64,000 bases of DNA from Oscillospiraceae bacterium (GTDB taxonomy: Bacteria > Bacillota > Clostridia > Oscillospirales > Acutalibacteraceae): the NCBI GenBank assembly GCA_031266365.1, contig JAISBE010000015.1, forward strand, positions 54,029-118,028. Direction: 5' to 3'. How positions within the stretch are numbered: position 1 is the stretch's first letter; each line of letters begins with the position of its first letter. The position numbers were made by a program, and so were the translations under genes. The notes under the pieces are model-generated. The model was not told the DNA's origin. It saw only the letters and a program-made list of their open reading frames with translations, and made no database searches. Below, piece by piece: positions 1-9,630 of the stretch.

Positions 1-2042
1 TCTATCGACGATTTAACTTTCTTTAAGATTAACGATTTACCTATATCTATTTTTCTCTCTATTTCATTAATTTTAATAATTAATAAGCCATTTTGATAAT
101 TTAAATCTACTAAATTCATCTCCTCCATCACATCTATAATCAACAACAGTTTTATAAATCTAATTTTAGCGCTTCTTAACCTAAAATAAAGAATCTCTTC
201 AGATCCGGTCCATCTTTTATGACTTTTTAAGTATCTGTAAATCAGAGCAAAATCCTCTCTTTGTGGGATTATATCGCCAATATCATCACACTTTTCCCCT
301 CTGCGCAGTTGATCATAAATGCGTTTTTCATTTAATATTTCATCTATATCTAGATCTGAAAAATGGATATCTCTCACAAATATAGAAAGGCTTTCCTCGC
401 CCATATACTCAGAACAATTCATATTAAAAGCTATATCAACAATATCCCCTGCCCTGTAACCAAATTCATCAAGGCAAGTTGCAAACTTCATCGCTGTGAT
501 TGATTTTCCATCCTTTTCTAGGCTTAACTTTAAATGATTCCCACCTCCCACAGGAAGAATTTTATTTAACGTCACGTTAAACAGCCCAAACATAGGTTCT
601 AAATTTCCACAACCAAACGGCTCAAGCAAATCCATCTGCTTTACTAAACCTATATCCAAGGAATCAATATTTAATTTGCCATCAATGTTTAAACTCAAAG
701 GGGGGATTACTTCTTGTTTTGCAAATTTCAAAATCTCCTGGTAAAAGGCTTCTATTTTATTAGATTTTATCTCAAAACCCACAGCCATAGGATGCCCCCC
801 AAAGCGCACTAAATGTTCAGCGCAACTACTCACGGCTTTGTGTAAAGAAAAGCCTTCTACGCTTCTACCAGACCCCTTTGCTTTATCCCCTTCAACAGCC
901 ATGACAATGCAAGGTTTCCCATACCTCTCTATTAATTTAGATGCAACGATACCTATCACACCCGCATGCCAAAATTCGCCCCAAATAACCAAAATTGGCT
1001 CAAAAAGGCAAAGTTTATGTCGATTAATAAATTCCTCAACTTGATTCACTATATTGATTTCTATATTTTTTCGCAGCTGATTTTGCTTTCCTAGCTCCTG
1101 AGCTAAAAAAAAAGTGTCTTCATCATCTTTTGAAAGAAGTAACTTTACCACCTTTTCAGACGAACCCAATCGCCCAACAGCATTGATCCTCGGCGCCAAC
1201 ATAAATGCAATATCTTGCGCTTTTAAATCTTTACCCAACAAACAGGCCTCATCCATTATTGCCCTCAAACCTTGCCTATCCGCTTTTAATATGCATTTTA
1301 TCCCCGCCTTCACAAACTCTCTATTTTCGTCCAAAAGCGTAACAGAGTCGGCGATAGTCCCAATTGCGACTAAGTCCATATACTTTTCAATTAAAACGCA
1401 CATATTATCTCTATCGTTTTCCAGCGCCATAACCAACTTAAACGCCACACCCACTCCGGAAAGATCTTTAAAATCACTGTGGCAATCTTTTTGGTGCAAA
1501 TCTATAATAGCAACAGCTTGCGGTAAATTTTCTGGCGGCCTGTGATGGTCTGTTATTATCGTATCTATCCCCAAAGAATTCGCAAAATCGACTTCTTTAA
1601 TCGCCGAGACACCATTGTCCACAGTTATCAGCAGGCTTACCCCCTGCTCTTTTAGTGTTTCTATCGCAAAATTGTTAAGACCATACCCAACATCATCCCG
1701 CTTTGGGATAAAATATATAACATCAGCCCCAGCTTCTTCAAGATAGGAATACAATAAAGTCGTCGCCGTGACGCCATCCGCGTCGTAATCCCCGTAAACG
1801 CATATTTTTTCAAAGCAATCGATAGCCTTTTTTATTCTATCAACTGCCTTATCCATATCCTTGATCAAAAAAGGATCTCTAAAAACATATTCGTCACTCA
1901 AAAAATCACGTATACTGTCTAAATCTTTTATAGATCTAGCCTCTAAAAGTATCGAAAGAAAAAATGGAAGATCAAATTTTTGAGAAATTTCCAAGGCTTT
2001 TTCGGTACTAAGTTTTTTTAATATCCATTTTTTTACTTTCAA
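1..2042 (-). CDS. recJ: Single-stranded-DNA exonuclease RecJ (3' end cut by the window edge)
   Basis: RecJ is a 5'-3' single-strand DNA exonuclease of recombination and mismatch or base-excision repair in the cytoplasm. My translation of the minus strand is open from a TTG at 2042 to the window edge (about 680 codons). It carries the DHH phosphoesterase motifs GDYDADGVT near residue 82 and DHHRPPE near residue 166. A C-terminal DHHA1/OB-like part follows, with the glycine-rich segments GRSVEGF and FGGHPMAVGF. Bacillus RecJ is about 786 residues, so roughly the last 100 residues are missing. The TTG start is chosen because the next in-frame candidates lie inside the conserved region; a weak GGGTG precedes it. 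It follows the small ORF at 2173-2400 on the same strand. Identification is firm; the start is less so. Confidence 0.9.
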   Translation of the reverse strand, partial: MKVKKWILKKLSTEKALEISQKFDLPFFLSILLEARSIKDLDSIRDFLSDEYVFRDPFLIKDMDKAVDRIKKAIDCFEKICVYGDYDADGVTATTLLYSYLEEAGADVIYFIPKRDDVGYGLNNFAIETLKEQGVSLLITVDNGVSAIKEVDFANSLGIDTIITDHHRPPENLPQAVAIIDLHQKDCHSDFKDLSGVGVAFKLVMALENDRDNMCVLIEKYMDLVAIGTIADSVTLLDENREFVKAGIKCILKADRQGLRAIMDEACLLGKDLKAQDIAFMLAPRINAVGRLGSSEKVVKLLLSKDDEDTFFLAQELGKQNQLRKNIEINIVNQVEEFINRHKLCLFEPILVIWGEFWHAGVIGIVASKLIERYGKPCIVMAVEGDKAKGSGRSVEGFSLHKAVSSCAEHLVRFGGHPMAVGFEIKSNKIEAFYQEILKFAKQEVIPPLSLNIDGKLNIDSLDIGLVKQMDLLEPFGCGNLEPMFGLFNVTLNKILPVGGGNHLKLSLEKDGKSITAMKFATCLDEFGYRAGDIVDIAFNMNCSEYMGEESLSIFVRDIHFSDLDIDEILNEKRIYDQLRRGEKCDDIGDIIPQREDFALIYRYLKSHKRWTGSEEILYFRLRSAKIRFIKLLLIIDVMEEMNLVDLNYQNGLLIIKINEIERKIDIGKSLILKKVKSSI

Positions 2043-2172
2043 ACCTATGCACCCGCTTTAATAATAATTTTGAATTATAAATTCACTTTAAACTCTTTAA
2101 AACAAAAATTAAAGGCATTGAAAAAAATCATTATCAAGATTCGTTAAAATTTCTGTGTAAATTTAACAAATT

Positions 2173-2400
2173 TCAAAGCATAACCACAGACGAATATTCC
2201 GTCCTAATTTCGTTATCTTTCGTGCGCACAAGCTTGGCTTTATTTCCGTTTCCGTCTTCAATCGCAAGCTTTTCAATTTTATTTTTATTAAAAAAGTTGA
2301 CAACTTTGCCCTCTATAAATGCAGACCACTCCTGCCGCGCCGCTTCAGGCGAAGGGTCATCTGCTAAAATACCTTTTAATTCATCCAAAGTTTCGACCAT
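2173..2400 (-). CDS. Small conserved-looking hypothetical protein (75 aa)
   Basis: I do not recognise this protein. It starts with ATG behind a good AAAGGAG at 10-nt spacing. It is mostly soluble and charged, with no signal peptide, membrane segment or cysteines. The N-terminal half is acidic and helix-like (ETLDELKGILADD), and the C-terminal half looks like alternating beta strands (KLAIEDGNG, KAKLVRTKD). The base composition matches housekeeping genes. It lies upstream of recJ on the same strand with a gap of about 130 bases, so cotranscription is possible. The opposite-strand ORF over it is a shadow. The ribosome site and codon use support a real gene; the function is unknown. Confidence 0.6.
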   Translation of the reverse strand: MVETLDELKGILADDPSPEAARQEWSAFIEGKVVNFFNKNKIEKLAIEDGNGNKAKLVRTKDNEIRTEYSSVVML

Positions 2401-2559
2401 AAAATCACATACTCCTTTGATAAATATTCATCTTTAATAATTATTATAAATAATATTTAACATTTTTGCAATTCCAGTCAACAAAAATATTGATTGACGA
2501 TTTTAAAATAAATAAATTTTAAAAATCATAAAAAAATTTAAAATAATTCTATTTTTATG

Positions 2560-2588
2560 TTGATACTAAACAAAATATCTTTTATAAT
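2560..2588 (+). promoter_or_regulatory. SigA-type promoter of the secreted-protein gene at 2640
   Basis: TTGATA at 2560-2565, a 17-base spacer and TATAAT at 2583-2588. The spacer contains ACAAAATAT, resembling the spacers of the minus-strand promoters upstream of other secreted-protein genes in this window. Confidence 0.7.
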
Positions 2589-2639
2589 TAATTTATAAGC
2601 TTAGCCCATACACTTAATTTTTTAAAGGAGTTGTCAAAC

Positions 2640-3437
2640 ATGAAAAACAAAATGAATGGAAGCTGGCAAAAAGCCATTGCAATCACCTCGGCAATAGGTA
2701 TTGGCTTAATCAGTAGCACTACTCTTACCGCCTCAGCGATCCGCAACGCTATGAGCTTTCCACGAGATTCGTATGGTTACCACCTTAGCCAAACTGTACC
2801 CGGTGTTACACCAGAACTGGCCAAATTAGAATGGACGCTCGTGCACAACGAAGCAGATCACAGTCAGAGTGTCAATGAAGCCTCTCAACCACCAAACGGA
2901 GCCACGGGATGCTTCTTCCTCACCGTCGTGGGTACCAGCCCATGGACTACTGACCCAACGTCAGAAATGATATTACCACATAGTCTACAAACATACTTAA
3001 CACCTGGTTTTTACCAACCTATGGCGACCGGCGCGGACAGCTGGGGCATGGACGTATTTTCCGTAGACCCTAGAAATTTCGATAAACTAGGCGCGGGAAA
3101 AAACTACCATCAAGCCTGCGACCTACTACACTCAATACACATACCTACTTTGCCGGAACTAACACGTTTCATATGCACAGAGCTCCCTTCAGGCAACGGA
3201 TCAATAGGTAGAAGCAGCAATCCGAGTAACCCCAGTTTGCTAACACAACTTCCCAAAAAATCTTGGGTGTACTCGGGAGGTTCGAGCGCGAGAGTGGTTT
3301 GCACCCATGACGGGAAAGCAACTCTGCAGGTAAGGAACGTTCCTAATTACTGGGATGGCGCTCACTTGGTGCTAGCGATGACCTGTCAGGCCTCGGCTAC
3401 CATCTGGGATAACGCTGCTACCCCCGGAACGGCGTGA
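2640..3437 (+). CDS. Secreted protein of unknown function (265 aa)
   Basis: Unrecognised exported protein. The ATG at 2640 sits 9 bases after AAAGGAG; a TTG at 2631 is too close to that site. Residues 1-33 form a signal peptide: basic start, hydrophobic AIAITSAIGIGLISSTTLTA, then ASA as a likely cleavage site. Its GIGL...LTAS stretch resembles the signal peptide of the gene at 16824. The mature part is rich in Ser, Thr, Pro, Asn and aromatic residues, has few Lys, and has six cysteines. No LPxTG anchor or membrane helix is seen. GC looks clearly higher than in the flanking genes. It has its own promoter and a distant downstream hairpin, so it is probably monocistronic. Confidence 0.75.
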   Translation: MKNKMNGSWQKAIAITSAIGIGLISSTTLTASAIRNAMSFPRDSYGYHLSQTVPGVTPELAKLEWTLVHNEADHSQSVNEASQPPNGATGCFFLTVVGTSPWTTDPTSEMILPHSLQTYLTPGFYQPMATGADSWGMDVFSVDPRNFDKLGAGKNYHQACDLLHSIHIPTLPELTRFICTELPSGNGSIGRSSNPSNPSLLTQLPKKSWVYSGGSSARVVCTHDGKATLQVRNVPNYWDGAHLVLAMTCQASATIWDNAATPGTA

Positions 3438-3915
3438 TGCGCGTTTAGTGATTAATTGAACAACTTACTATCAAATCTCAAAAAGCTTTAGCATATCAAC
3501 CAGTTTTTTCTTTAAGTTTAATTCACAATTTTGGTGAATAGCTATACAAAAACAGAAAACTACTACCTATGTTAATTTACCGGCACAAGTTCACCGTTTA
3601 CCAGTAATCTATAATTAAATTTAGCACTCTCTCGGCGAGTTTTTAAGTGCTTCGTGCATTGAAAACTCGCCATTTTTATAACCAATTTTTCAGGCGCCGG
3701 GTAGAGATTTTCAAAACTTGGTTTGCAATGCAAATTTGGCAATCGGTTGTTTTTTATATGGCTATTCGCCGAAAATACAGGATTAACTTAAAGTAAAAAC
3801 TGACTGATATACACAAGTTTCTTAGAAATGGAACCTTTAATTGTGAGTAGCCAGGCTAACTGACGCCGCAAATTAATTGCGAATTTCCGAGCTGCGTTTT
3901 CGCCGTATTGCAGCG
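3438..3915. other. Intergenic stretch without a recognised gene
   Basis: Between the convergent secreted-protein gene and pdp I see only the hairpin at 3634-3671 and AT-rich sequence. No ORF with a plausible ribosome site was found on either strand. Confidence 0.5.
3634..3671 (+). terminator. Rho-independent terminator-like hairpin
   Basis: GGCGAGTTTT and AAAACTCGCC form a perfect 10-bp stem with an 18-base loop, followed by ATTTTTATAA. It lies about 200 bases after the secreted-protein gene and reads correctly for plus-strand transcription. Confidence 0.65.
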
Positions 3916-5256
3916 CTATCCGGTATAATTCAGCACTTCAATCGACTTACCATTCTTAACTACCCGCGCGTGAATATAAGGTCTTGCTATTGGAGGAGTC
4001 GAACTAAGCTTCGTCGCTTCAAAGATGATTTTTTCAGCTGTTTTGCACAATTCATCAGATGCAGAAAAGAGTGTGGCAAATTTTTCGCCTTTGTTGACAA
4101 AATCTCCTGATTTCTTTGTTAAAATTATCCCGGCACTGTAATCTATTTGGCTATCTTTCGTCGCACGCCCTGCACCTAAAATAACGGAGGCAATGCCAAT
4201 TTTTTCCGTATTCATAGCGGTGACGAAGCCGGATTCCGAGGCTATGACGTCATATTTAACCTTGGATTTTTCAAATTTTTCACTATCCTCCAAAACGGCT
4301 ACATCGCCTCCCTGCGCGTTTATCATTTCTTTTAATTTTTCAAAGGCAGAACCATCTAAAATGGCTTTTTTGACGAGATCTTTGCAGGCATCAATACTTT
4401 CACACTCAGTGAAATAGAGCATATTGGCAGCTAATTCCACACAAATATCCGTGAGATCTTTCGGGCCATTACCTTTTAAAGTCTCGCAGGCTTCTATAAT
4501 TTCGAGTGAATTCCCTATTGCTCTGCCGAGCGGGCGATCCATATCAGTTATGAGTGCCACCGTTTTCCTACCAGCATTTTCTCCGATTTCAACCATAAAT
4601 TTTGCAAGTTTTATGGCATCGTCGACCGTTTTCGTAAACGCACCGCTGCCAGTTTTGACGTCTAATAATATGCAATCCGAACCAGCAGCGATTTTTTTGC
4701 TCATAATACTAGAAGCAATTAATGGTAAGCAATCCACCGTTGCAGTGACGTCTCTGAGGGCATAGATCATTTTATCAGCCGGGACAAGATTGTTAGATTG
4801 GCTTATTAAGCAGATGCCCACTTCTCGAACAATTTTAAGAAACTCACTTCTATCTAAAGAAACCCTCATGCCCGGAATTGACTGCAGTTTATCTGTGGTA
4901 CCGCCGGTGTGTCCGAGCCCTCTGCCACTCATTTTTGCAACTTTCACGCCTAATGAAGCGACGATCGGAGAGATAATAAAAGATGTTTTATCGCCAACAC
5001 CACCTGTGCTGTGTTTATCCACCTTAATCCCTGAAATAGATGAAAGATCAAGCATTTCGCCCGATTGTGCCATCGATAATGTTAGGTTTGCAGTTTCTTC
5101 GGCATTCATGCCGTTAAGATAAATCGCCATTAACAGAGCCGAAATTTGATAATCAGCAACTTCTCCGTTCAAGTATCCTTTTATAAAAAAATCTATTTCG
5201 TTTTTTGCAAGTTCACCGCCATCTCTCTTTTTAGCAATGATATCATACATTCTCAT
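3916..5256 (-). CDS. pdp: Pyrimidine-nucleoside phosphorylase
   Basis: Cytosolic enzyme that cleaves thymidine, deoxyuridine or uridine with phosphate to the free base and (deoxy)ribose-1-phosphate. It has the family hallmarks KHSTGGVGDKTS at residues 81-92 and SGRGLGHTGGT at 110-120, followed by the LITS-like ALRDVTATVD segment. At 446 residues it is slightly longer than Bacillus Pdp (433). The start is the ATG at 5256, which follows AAGGA at 8-base spacing and gives the family-typical MRMYDII; an upstream in-frame TTG lies inside cdd. It is the last gene of deoC-cdd-pdp and is nearly fused to cdd, so the genes are probably translationally coupled. The operon feeds deoxyribose phosphate to DeoC. 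The family name is certain; the exact nucleoside preference is not. Confidence 0.95.
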   Translation of the reverse strand: MRMYDIIAKKRDGGELAKNEIDFFIKGYLNGEVADYQISALLMAIYLNGMNAEETANLTLSMAQSGEMLDLSSISGIKVDKHSTGGVGDKTSFIISPIVASLGVKVAKMSGRGLGHTGGTTDKLQSIPGMRVSLDRSEFLKIVREVGICLISQSNNLVPADKMIYALRDVTATVDCLPLIASSIMSKKIAAGSDCILLDVKTGSGAFTKTVDDAIKLAKFMVEIGENAGRKTVALITDMDRPLGRAIGNSLEIIEACETLKGNGPKDLTDICVELAANMLYFTECESIDACKDLVKKAILDGSAFEKLKEMINAQGGDVAVLEDSEKFEKSKVKYDVIASESGFVTAMNTEKIGIASVILGAGRATKDSQIDYSAGIILTKKSGDFVNKGEKFATLFSASDELCKTAEKIIFEATKLSSTPPIARPYIHARVVKNGKSIEVLNYTG

Positions 5257-5258
5257 AT

Positions 5259-5705
5259 TCAATTTCCTTCCAAAGCTAAATTTTTAGGGCCAAATCCCAT
5301 TGGCAATAGCTCAATTAAATTAAAAATGCTGTAATGTTCCGATGAAATTCCCAATATAATTTTAAAATTTTCCACATCGCAAAACTCCATCATCACCTGC
5401 CTACAGACACCACACGGCGGGCAAAGTTGTTTCACAGGGGAGAGTTTTGCTCCACCAACAATAGCAATAGCTAAGAAATCTCGCTCACCCTCGCTAACAG
5501 CTTTAAAGAAAGCCGTGCGTTCTGCGCAATTACTTGGAGAATATGACGCTGATTCTATATTACAGCCTGTGTAAATTTGATTTTTGCAGGTCAAAAGAGC
5601 CGCCCCTACCAAAAAATTTGAGTAAGGTGCGTAAGCGAACCCTCTAGCAGCTGTAGCTTTATCGATTAACTCTTTTATTTGACGTATCTCCAAAAAATTT
5701 TTCAT
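5259..5705 (-). CDS. cdd: Cytidine deaminase
   Basis: Hydrolyses cytidine or deoxycytidine to uridine or deoxyuridine, supplying substrate for Pdp. The small homotetrameric-type enzyme is 148 residues. It shows CNIESASY at 48-55, the catalytic CAERT at 60-64 (Cys60 zinc ligand, Glu62 proton shuttle) and PCGVCRQ at 97-103 (Cys98 and Cys101 zinc ligands). The stop lies within 3 bases of the pdp start, and deoC lies 17 bases upstream, so one transcript is likely. The C-terminal tail after residue 130 is a little longer than in the shortest homologues. All zinc ligands and the catalytic glutamate are present, so it should be active. Confidence 0.95.
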   Translation of the reverse strand: MKNFLEIRQIKELIDKATAARGFAYAPYSNFLVGAALLTCKNQIYTGCNIESASYSPSNCAERTAFFKAVSEGERDFLAIAIVGGAKLSPVKQLCPPCGVCRQVMMEFCDVENFKIILGISSEHYSIFNLIELLPMGFGPKNLALEGN

Positions 5706-5722
5706 CTCTTTCTAAAATTAAA

Positions 5723-6376
5723 TTAAACCAAACTTTCGATTATCTTCACAATACGGCTCGTCCCAAGCCGCGCGGCCCCAAGATCGATAAATTTCCTGGC
5801 GTCGTCGAGTGATGAAATCCCTCCTGCTGCTTTAATTTTAATATTTTTGTTCAAATGTTTAGAAATTAAAGAAACGTCTTCAAAACTTGCACCTCTTTCT
5901 GCAAACCCGGTAGAGGTTTTAATAAAATCCGCCCCAGACTCCGCAACAACTTCGCACATTTTAATTTTTTCTTCGTCCGATAACAAACAGGTTTCAATAA
6001 TGACCTTCAAAATTTTGTCTCCACAAACTTGTTTTATAGATTTTATCTCATCAAGCTGCAGATTAAAGAGACCTTGTTTGACATAACCGAGGTTAATCAC
6101 CATATCGATTTCATTCGCGCCGTTTTTTATGGCATCTGCTGTTTCAAAAATTTTGGATTCAGCCGTATTATAGCCGTTTGGAAAGCCGATGACGGTGCAG
6201 ATGTTAATTTTGCCCGATGAGTAGCACTTAACTTCTTTGACATAACAAGCTGGAATGCAGATTGAAGCGGTTTTGTATTTTATTCCCTCATCGCAAACTT
6301 TTTTTATATCATGCCACGTAGCAGTTCGAGATAAAAATGTGTGATCTACTTTTGACAATATTTCCTGATATTTCAT
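5723..6376 (-). CDS. deoC: Deoxyribose-phosphate aldolase
   Basis: Class I aldolase that splits 2-deoxyribose-5-phosphate into glyceraldehyde-3-phosphate and acetaldehyde, the last step of deoxynucleoside catabolism. The 217-residue TIM barrel has the Schiff-base lysine Lys153 in DFIKTSTGF, a second conserved lysine Lys182 in IKAAGG and the acidic Asp91 in NEIDMVIN. It is the first gene of deoC-cdd-pdp. The ATG is preceded by AAGGAGG at 11 bases. No phosphopentomutase (deoB) is in the window although the pathway needs one, so it must lie elsewhere. Regulation was not visible; I did not find a convincing promoter or operator in the 200 bases upstream. Confidence 0.95.
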   Translation of the reverse strand: MKYQEILSKVDHTFLSRTATWHDIKKVCDEGIKYKTASICIPACYVKEVKCYSSGKINICTVIGFPNGYNTAESKIFETADAIKNGANEIDMVINLGYVKQGLFNLQLDEIKSIKQVCGDKILKVIIETCLLSDEEKIKMCEVVAESGADFIKTSTGFAERGASFEDVSLISKHLNKNIKIKAAGGISSLDDARKFIDLGAARLGTSRIVKIIESLV

Positions 6377-6582
6377 GATAATTTTAGCCTCCTTGGCTTC
6401 GAAAAGTTGAAAATATCTAAAATCTTTTAAGTAATCGTAAATATCAAGGATTTGACGATCTTACACCTCACTTGACTTGGCACATTTAATTTGCCTTTTT
6501 ATAGCAAGGTCGGAGGGATAAAATAATTATACAAATTCAAATTTTAAACCAACGACCTTTTTAAAAATTTTTGTTTTTTATA

Positions 6583-7869
6583 TTATTCACAAGAGGCCAA
6601 AGGCGAAACAACCGATAGGGCAGAATTTTTGCTATCCAGTTGCTCTTTAAGCCTATTTTCGACATCCTCAAGCTTAGATTCGGCAATTAGATCTAACGCT
6701 GTGAAAAAATCCCAATTGGCAAAAGATAGTCCTAAAATAGTTTTTGATATGCTAGAAACGCTATTCAAAGTGCAGACGTATCTGGCCCATACGGCTTTTT
6801 TAGCCCGCTTAAAATCCTCTTCAGCTATTCCGTTTTGGTGCAATTCATCGGCGGCTTTCCTTATGATTTCCGCAACTTTATCCGCACACTGAGATTCGCC
6901 AGAGAATATAACTGATGCGTAAGCAGGACCTTCGAAATATTCGGAGCCAAACGAGGAATTTATCAAACTTTTATCGAGAAGCTCTCTATAAAGATGGGAA
7001 GCTTTAGACGCAAAAATTTCTAAAAGTATTTCTGTTTCGACGATTTTATGCAGCGAAGGTCTTGTTTTTTCTGCCTTTTCCTTAAAACCCAGCTGAAACA
7101 TCGGAACTGAGATATCGAAATTTTGTTCAACTCTATCTTTTAGAATTTCGTAAGGTTCTTCGGGGAAAATACTTTCCGGTTCCACAGGAGGCGTGGTTTT
7201 TATGGTGCCTTCCAAAATTTCTATGACTTTTTCTTTTTCAATATTCCCAGCGATGCATAAAGTCATATTATTTAGGTTATAAAAATTTTCATAGCAGTCA
7301 TAAAGATTTTTTGGGGTAATTTTCGCGATAGATTCAACAGTGCCAGCGACATCCACCCTAATCGGGTGCTTTTGGTAAAGTGCACTCAGTAAATTAACCA
7401 AAACTCGCCAATTGGGACTATCGTCGTACATGCGAATTTCCTGGCCTATTATGCCCTGCTCCTTCTCGATTGATTTCTCTGTAAAATAAGGCGTTTGAAC
7501 GAAATTTAAAAGAATTTTTAAAGATTCTTCAAAATTTTTAGTACACGAAAAAAGGTAGCCGGTTATGTCAAACGATGTGTATGCATTTGCTGAAGCGCCG
7601 GTTTTAGCGTATTTTTTAAATGCATCGCCATCTTCGCTCTCGAAAAGCTTATGTTCCAAAAAATGGGCTATGCCATCCGGGACCGTTAATGTTTCTCCTG
7701 TTTTAGCATCTTTGAATTTGGTGTTAATCGAACCAAATTTTGTGCCAAAAATCGCGTAAGTTGAGCTGTTGTCCTTTTTTGGGTACACATAGACCTTCAA
7801 GCCCGAGTTGTGTTTGCCGTAAAAATAGGAATCGTTTAATCGATTGCTTTTTATTTCCATTAATTGCAT
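6583..7869 (-). CDS. M16 zinc peptidase, YmfH/YfmH type (active-site partner)
   Basis: Insulinase-family (M16) metallopeptidase of 428 residues. The inverted zinc motif HFLEH is at residues 69-73 and a downstream glutamate lies in EQGIIGQEI, so this subunit has the full metal site. The length and motif context match the Firmicutes YmfH protein, named by NCBI as an EF-P 5-aminopentanol modification-associated protein. It pairs with a non-catalytic partner (YmfF), encoded just upstream on the same strand. AGGAGG precedes the ATG. The related pairs AlbE/AlbF process peptides, so a peptide-maturation role is possible. The physiological substrate is not shown by the sequence. Confidence 0.85.
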   Translation of the reverse strand: MQLMEIKSNRLNDSYFYGKHNSGLKVYVYPKKDNSSTYAIFGTKFGSINTKFKDAKTGETLTVPDGIAHFLEHKLFESEDGDAFKKYAKTGASANAYTSFDITGYLFSCTKNFEESLKILLNFVQTPYFTEKSIEKEQGIIGQEIRMYDDSPNWRVLVNLLSALYQKHPIRVDVAGTVESIAKITPKNLYDCYENFYNLNNMTLCIAGNIEKEKVIEILEGTIKTTPPVEPESIFPEEPYEILKDRVEQNFDISVPMFQLGFKEKAEKTRPSLHKIVETEILLEIFASKASHLYRELLDKSLINSSFGSEYFEGPAYASVIFSGESQCADKVAEIIRKAADELHQNGIAEEDFKRAKKAVWARYVCTLNSVSSISKTILGLSFANWDFFTALDLIAESKLEDVENRLKEQLDSKNSALSVVSPLASCE

Positions 7870-8115
7870 AAATTCCTCCTCAATATTTTATAAAAATAAT
7901 AACTTTAAATTTTGCCGCCAGGCTTTATTTTTCCATTTTTCAAAATTGCTCAAAACACTGCCTATAGAAACAAATTTTTATTCTTCACTTATTAAAATCC
8001 CCCTTCACTAATAGGCGAAAATGAAGGTTTTTTTGCCCTCTTAAGAGCAACTTTTTTAAAAAAATTTAAAAATCTATAATTTCAACAAAATTTAAAATAA
8101 AATTTGTTGGCAATT
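7870..8115. repeat. Intergenic stretch with a diverged copy of the two-hairpin repeat
   Basis: Bases about 7990-8065 contain CCCTTCACTAATAGGCGAAA and then TTTGCCCTCTTAAGAGCAA, the core of the repeat found in triplets at 23.5-24.2 and 44.1-44.7 kb. It lies downstream of ymfF in gene sense and has the same relative orientation as the copies after glyS and lysS. Confidence 0.6.
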
Positions 8116-9384
8116 TTATTTTGAAGTTAGATAATAGACCGTATCTAAGCTTGTGGCATTTGCAGCTGCTATGATTTGCTCTCTCGTGATTTTTTCTATT
8201 TCCGCTGCATATTCTGATGGAGAATATTTTTTGCTATCGAAAGATTGGGATGTGTAGAATGTGTCCAAACTCGCTAAGGAATCGTTAATGCTAATATAAT
8301 TATTTGATATATTTAGTTTTGTGGCCGAAATTTCTTCATCAGTGAAATTGCCTTTTTTTATCTGCTCAAGCTGGTTTAAAATTTCATGTTTTGCTTTTAC
8401 TATATTTTGCTTTTCCACACCGCTCTGAACGAACATTATACCCTTTTGCCGCTCATAAAACGCGGAGCAATAGTAGCAAAGACTGAGTTTTTCGCGCACA
8501 TTTAAAAATAATTTTGAATGCGGAGTGCCGCCAAAAAGGGAGGCCATCACACGAGAGGAGAAAAAATTCTTGTCCACTCCAGCGATACTTGAGCGAAACC
8601 CCAACACAAGTTTTGTTTGAGCGATATCTTGATATTCCGTAACCTCTTTAGCCTTTTCGGCTATTTTTATTATTTCTGTGCTGCAATCACAAGGTTTTTC
8701 TCTTTCTATAAGCGAAAATGCCTTTTTTAAGCACGCTAAAATTGGCTCTGGGTCCAAATCTCCCAATGCGATGATCTCTATCCTTGCCAATTTTAGTGCC
8801 CTTTCCCAGGCCTCTTTAACTTTTTGAGGAGATAACGCCAAAACTTCCTTTTTTTCCCCTAGGGGATTTATGCTATATTTTTCGTCTTTACACATCACTT
8901 GTTCGCAGCGAAGTTTTGCATAAAGCTTTTTATCGCTGTATTCTGAGTCAATCAGCTCCGCCAGTTGGCGCTTTTCCTGTTCAAGATCATCTTCGGCAAA
9001 AACGCCATCGATCAATCTGGGATAAAACAGGACCTCACACAATAAATCGGTGACTTCAGCGGAGATTGTTTCCCCGTATAACGCGTATCTGTCGTCCAAA
9101 AATGAGGCGGATATGCTTAAAGTTTGCGCTTCGCCCACCCTATCGGTGTCGGCATCAAGGCTTGCACCATAGAGGTCATTTAATTGTTTATTAAGGCTCG
9201 TAAAATCAGGATATTTGCCACAAGATCTTGTTAACAAAAACGGTAAAATGGCACTTTGAGAGGCAGTTTCATTTGCCAGCGGTAAAAACATGGTTATGCT
9301 TATCCGGCCGGTTTTAAAGCGCGTTTCTCTGATGGAATTGAAGTTTACTCCTTCGCAAATTTGGTATGTTTTTACATTGTCCAC
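8116..9384 (-). CDS. M16 peptidase-like protein, YmfF/YfmF type (non-catalytic partner)
   Basis: Insulinase-fold protein of 422 residues with the overall pattern of YmfF. It lacks the HxxEH zinc motif: the corresponding N-terminal segment reads LPFLLTRSCGKYPDF. It presumably forms a heterodimer with the catalytic M16 subunit encoded downstream, as is known for two-subunit M16B peptidases. The start is a GTG 7 bases after AGGAG. Its own promoter candidate lies at 9455-9483. The gap of about 250 bases to the partner gene contains a dispersed repeat, which may separate their transcription. The fold and pair assignment are strong; the role is inferred from family knowledge. Confidence 0.85.
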   Translation of the reverse strand: MDNVKTYQICEGVNFNSIRETRFKTGRISITMFLPLANETASQSAILPFLLTRSCGKYPDFTSLNKQLNDLYGASLDADTDRVGEAQTLSISASFLDDRYALYGETISAEVTDLLCEVLFYPRLIDGVFAEDDLEQEKRQLAELIDSEYSDKKLYAKLRCEQVMCKDEKYSINPLGEKKEVLALSPQKVKEAWERALKLARIEIIALGDLDPEPILACLKKAFSLIEREKPCDCSTEIIKIAEKAKEVTEYQDIAQTKLVLGFRSSIAGVDKNFFSSRVMASLFGGTPHSKLFLNVREKLSLCYYCSAFYERQKGIMFVQSGVEKQNIVKAKHEILNQLEQIKKGNFTDEEISATKLNISNNYISINDSLASLDTFYTSQSFDSKKYSPSEYAAEIEKITREQIIAAANATSLDTVYYLTSK

Positions 9385-9454
9385 CTTATCACTCCTAAAA
9401 TTTAAATATTTAAGTTTAAATTTGATATCTCAAAAATTTTTACCTAACTAAAAT

Positions 9455-9483
9455 ATAATATCACAAAATCATATCTTAAGCAA
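9455..9483 (-). promoter_or_regulatory. SigA-type promoter candidate for ymfF
   Basis: Minus strand: TTGCTT, 17-base spacer, TATTAT. It diverges from the promoter of the Nif11 cassette about 80 bases away. Confidence 0.55.
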
Positions 9484-9558
9484 GAAAATTATAGATCCTA
9501 AATTGCATATTCATTATCCAATTCGTCTATATAAATTAATAAAAATTCATTTTTTATA

Positions 9559-9587
9559 TTGACTTACTACTAATTATAGGTTATAAT
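9559..9587 (+). promoter_or_regulatory. Promoter of the Nif11 peptide cassette
   Basis: TTGACT at 9559-9564, 17-base spacer and TATAAT at 9582-9587, about 45 bases before the first precursor gene. Confidence 0.75.
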
Positions 9588-9630
9588 AATAATATATAAA
9601 AATATATGAATACTTTAGGAGGGGTTAATT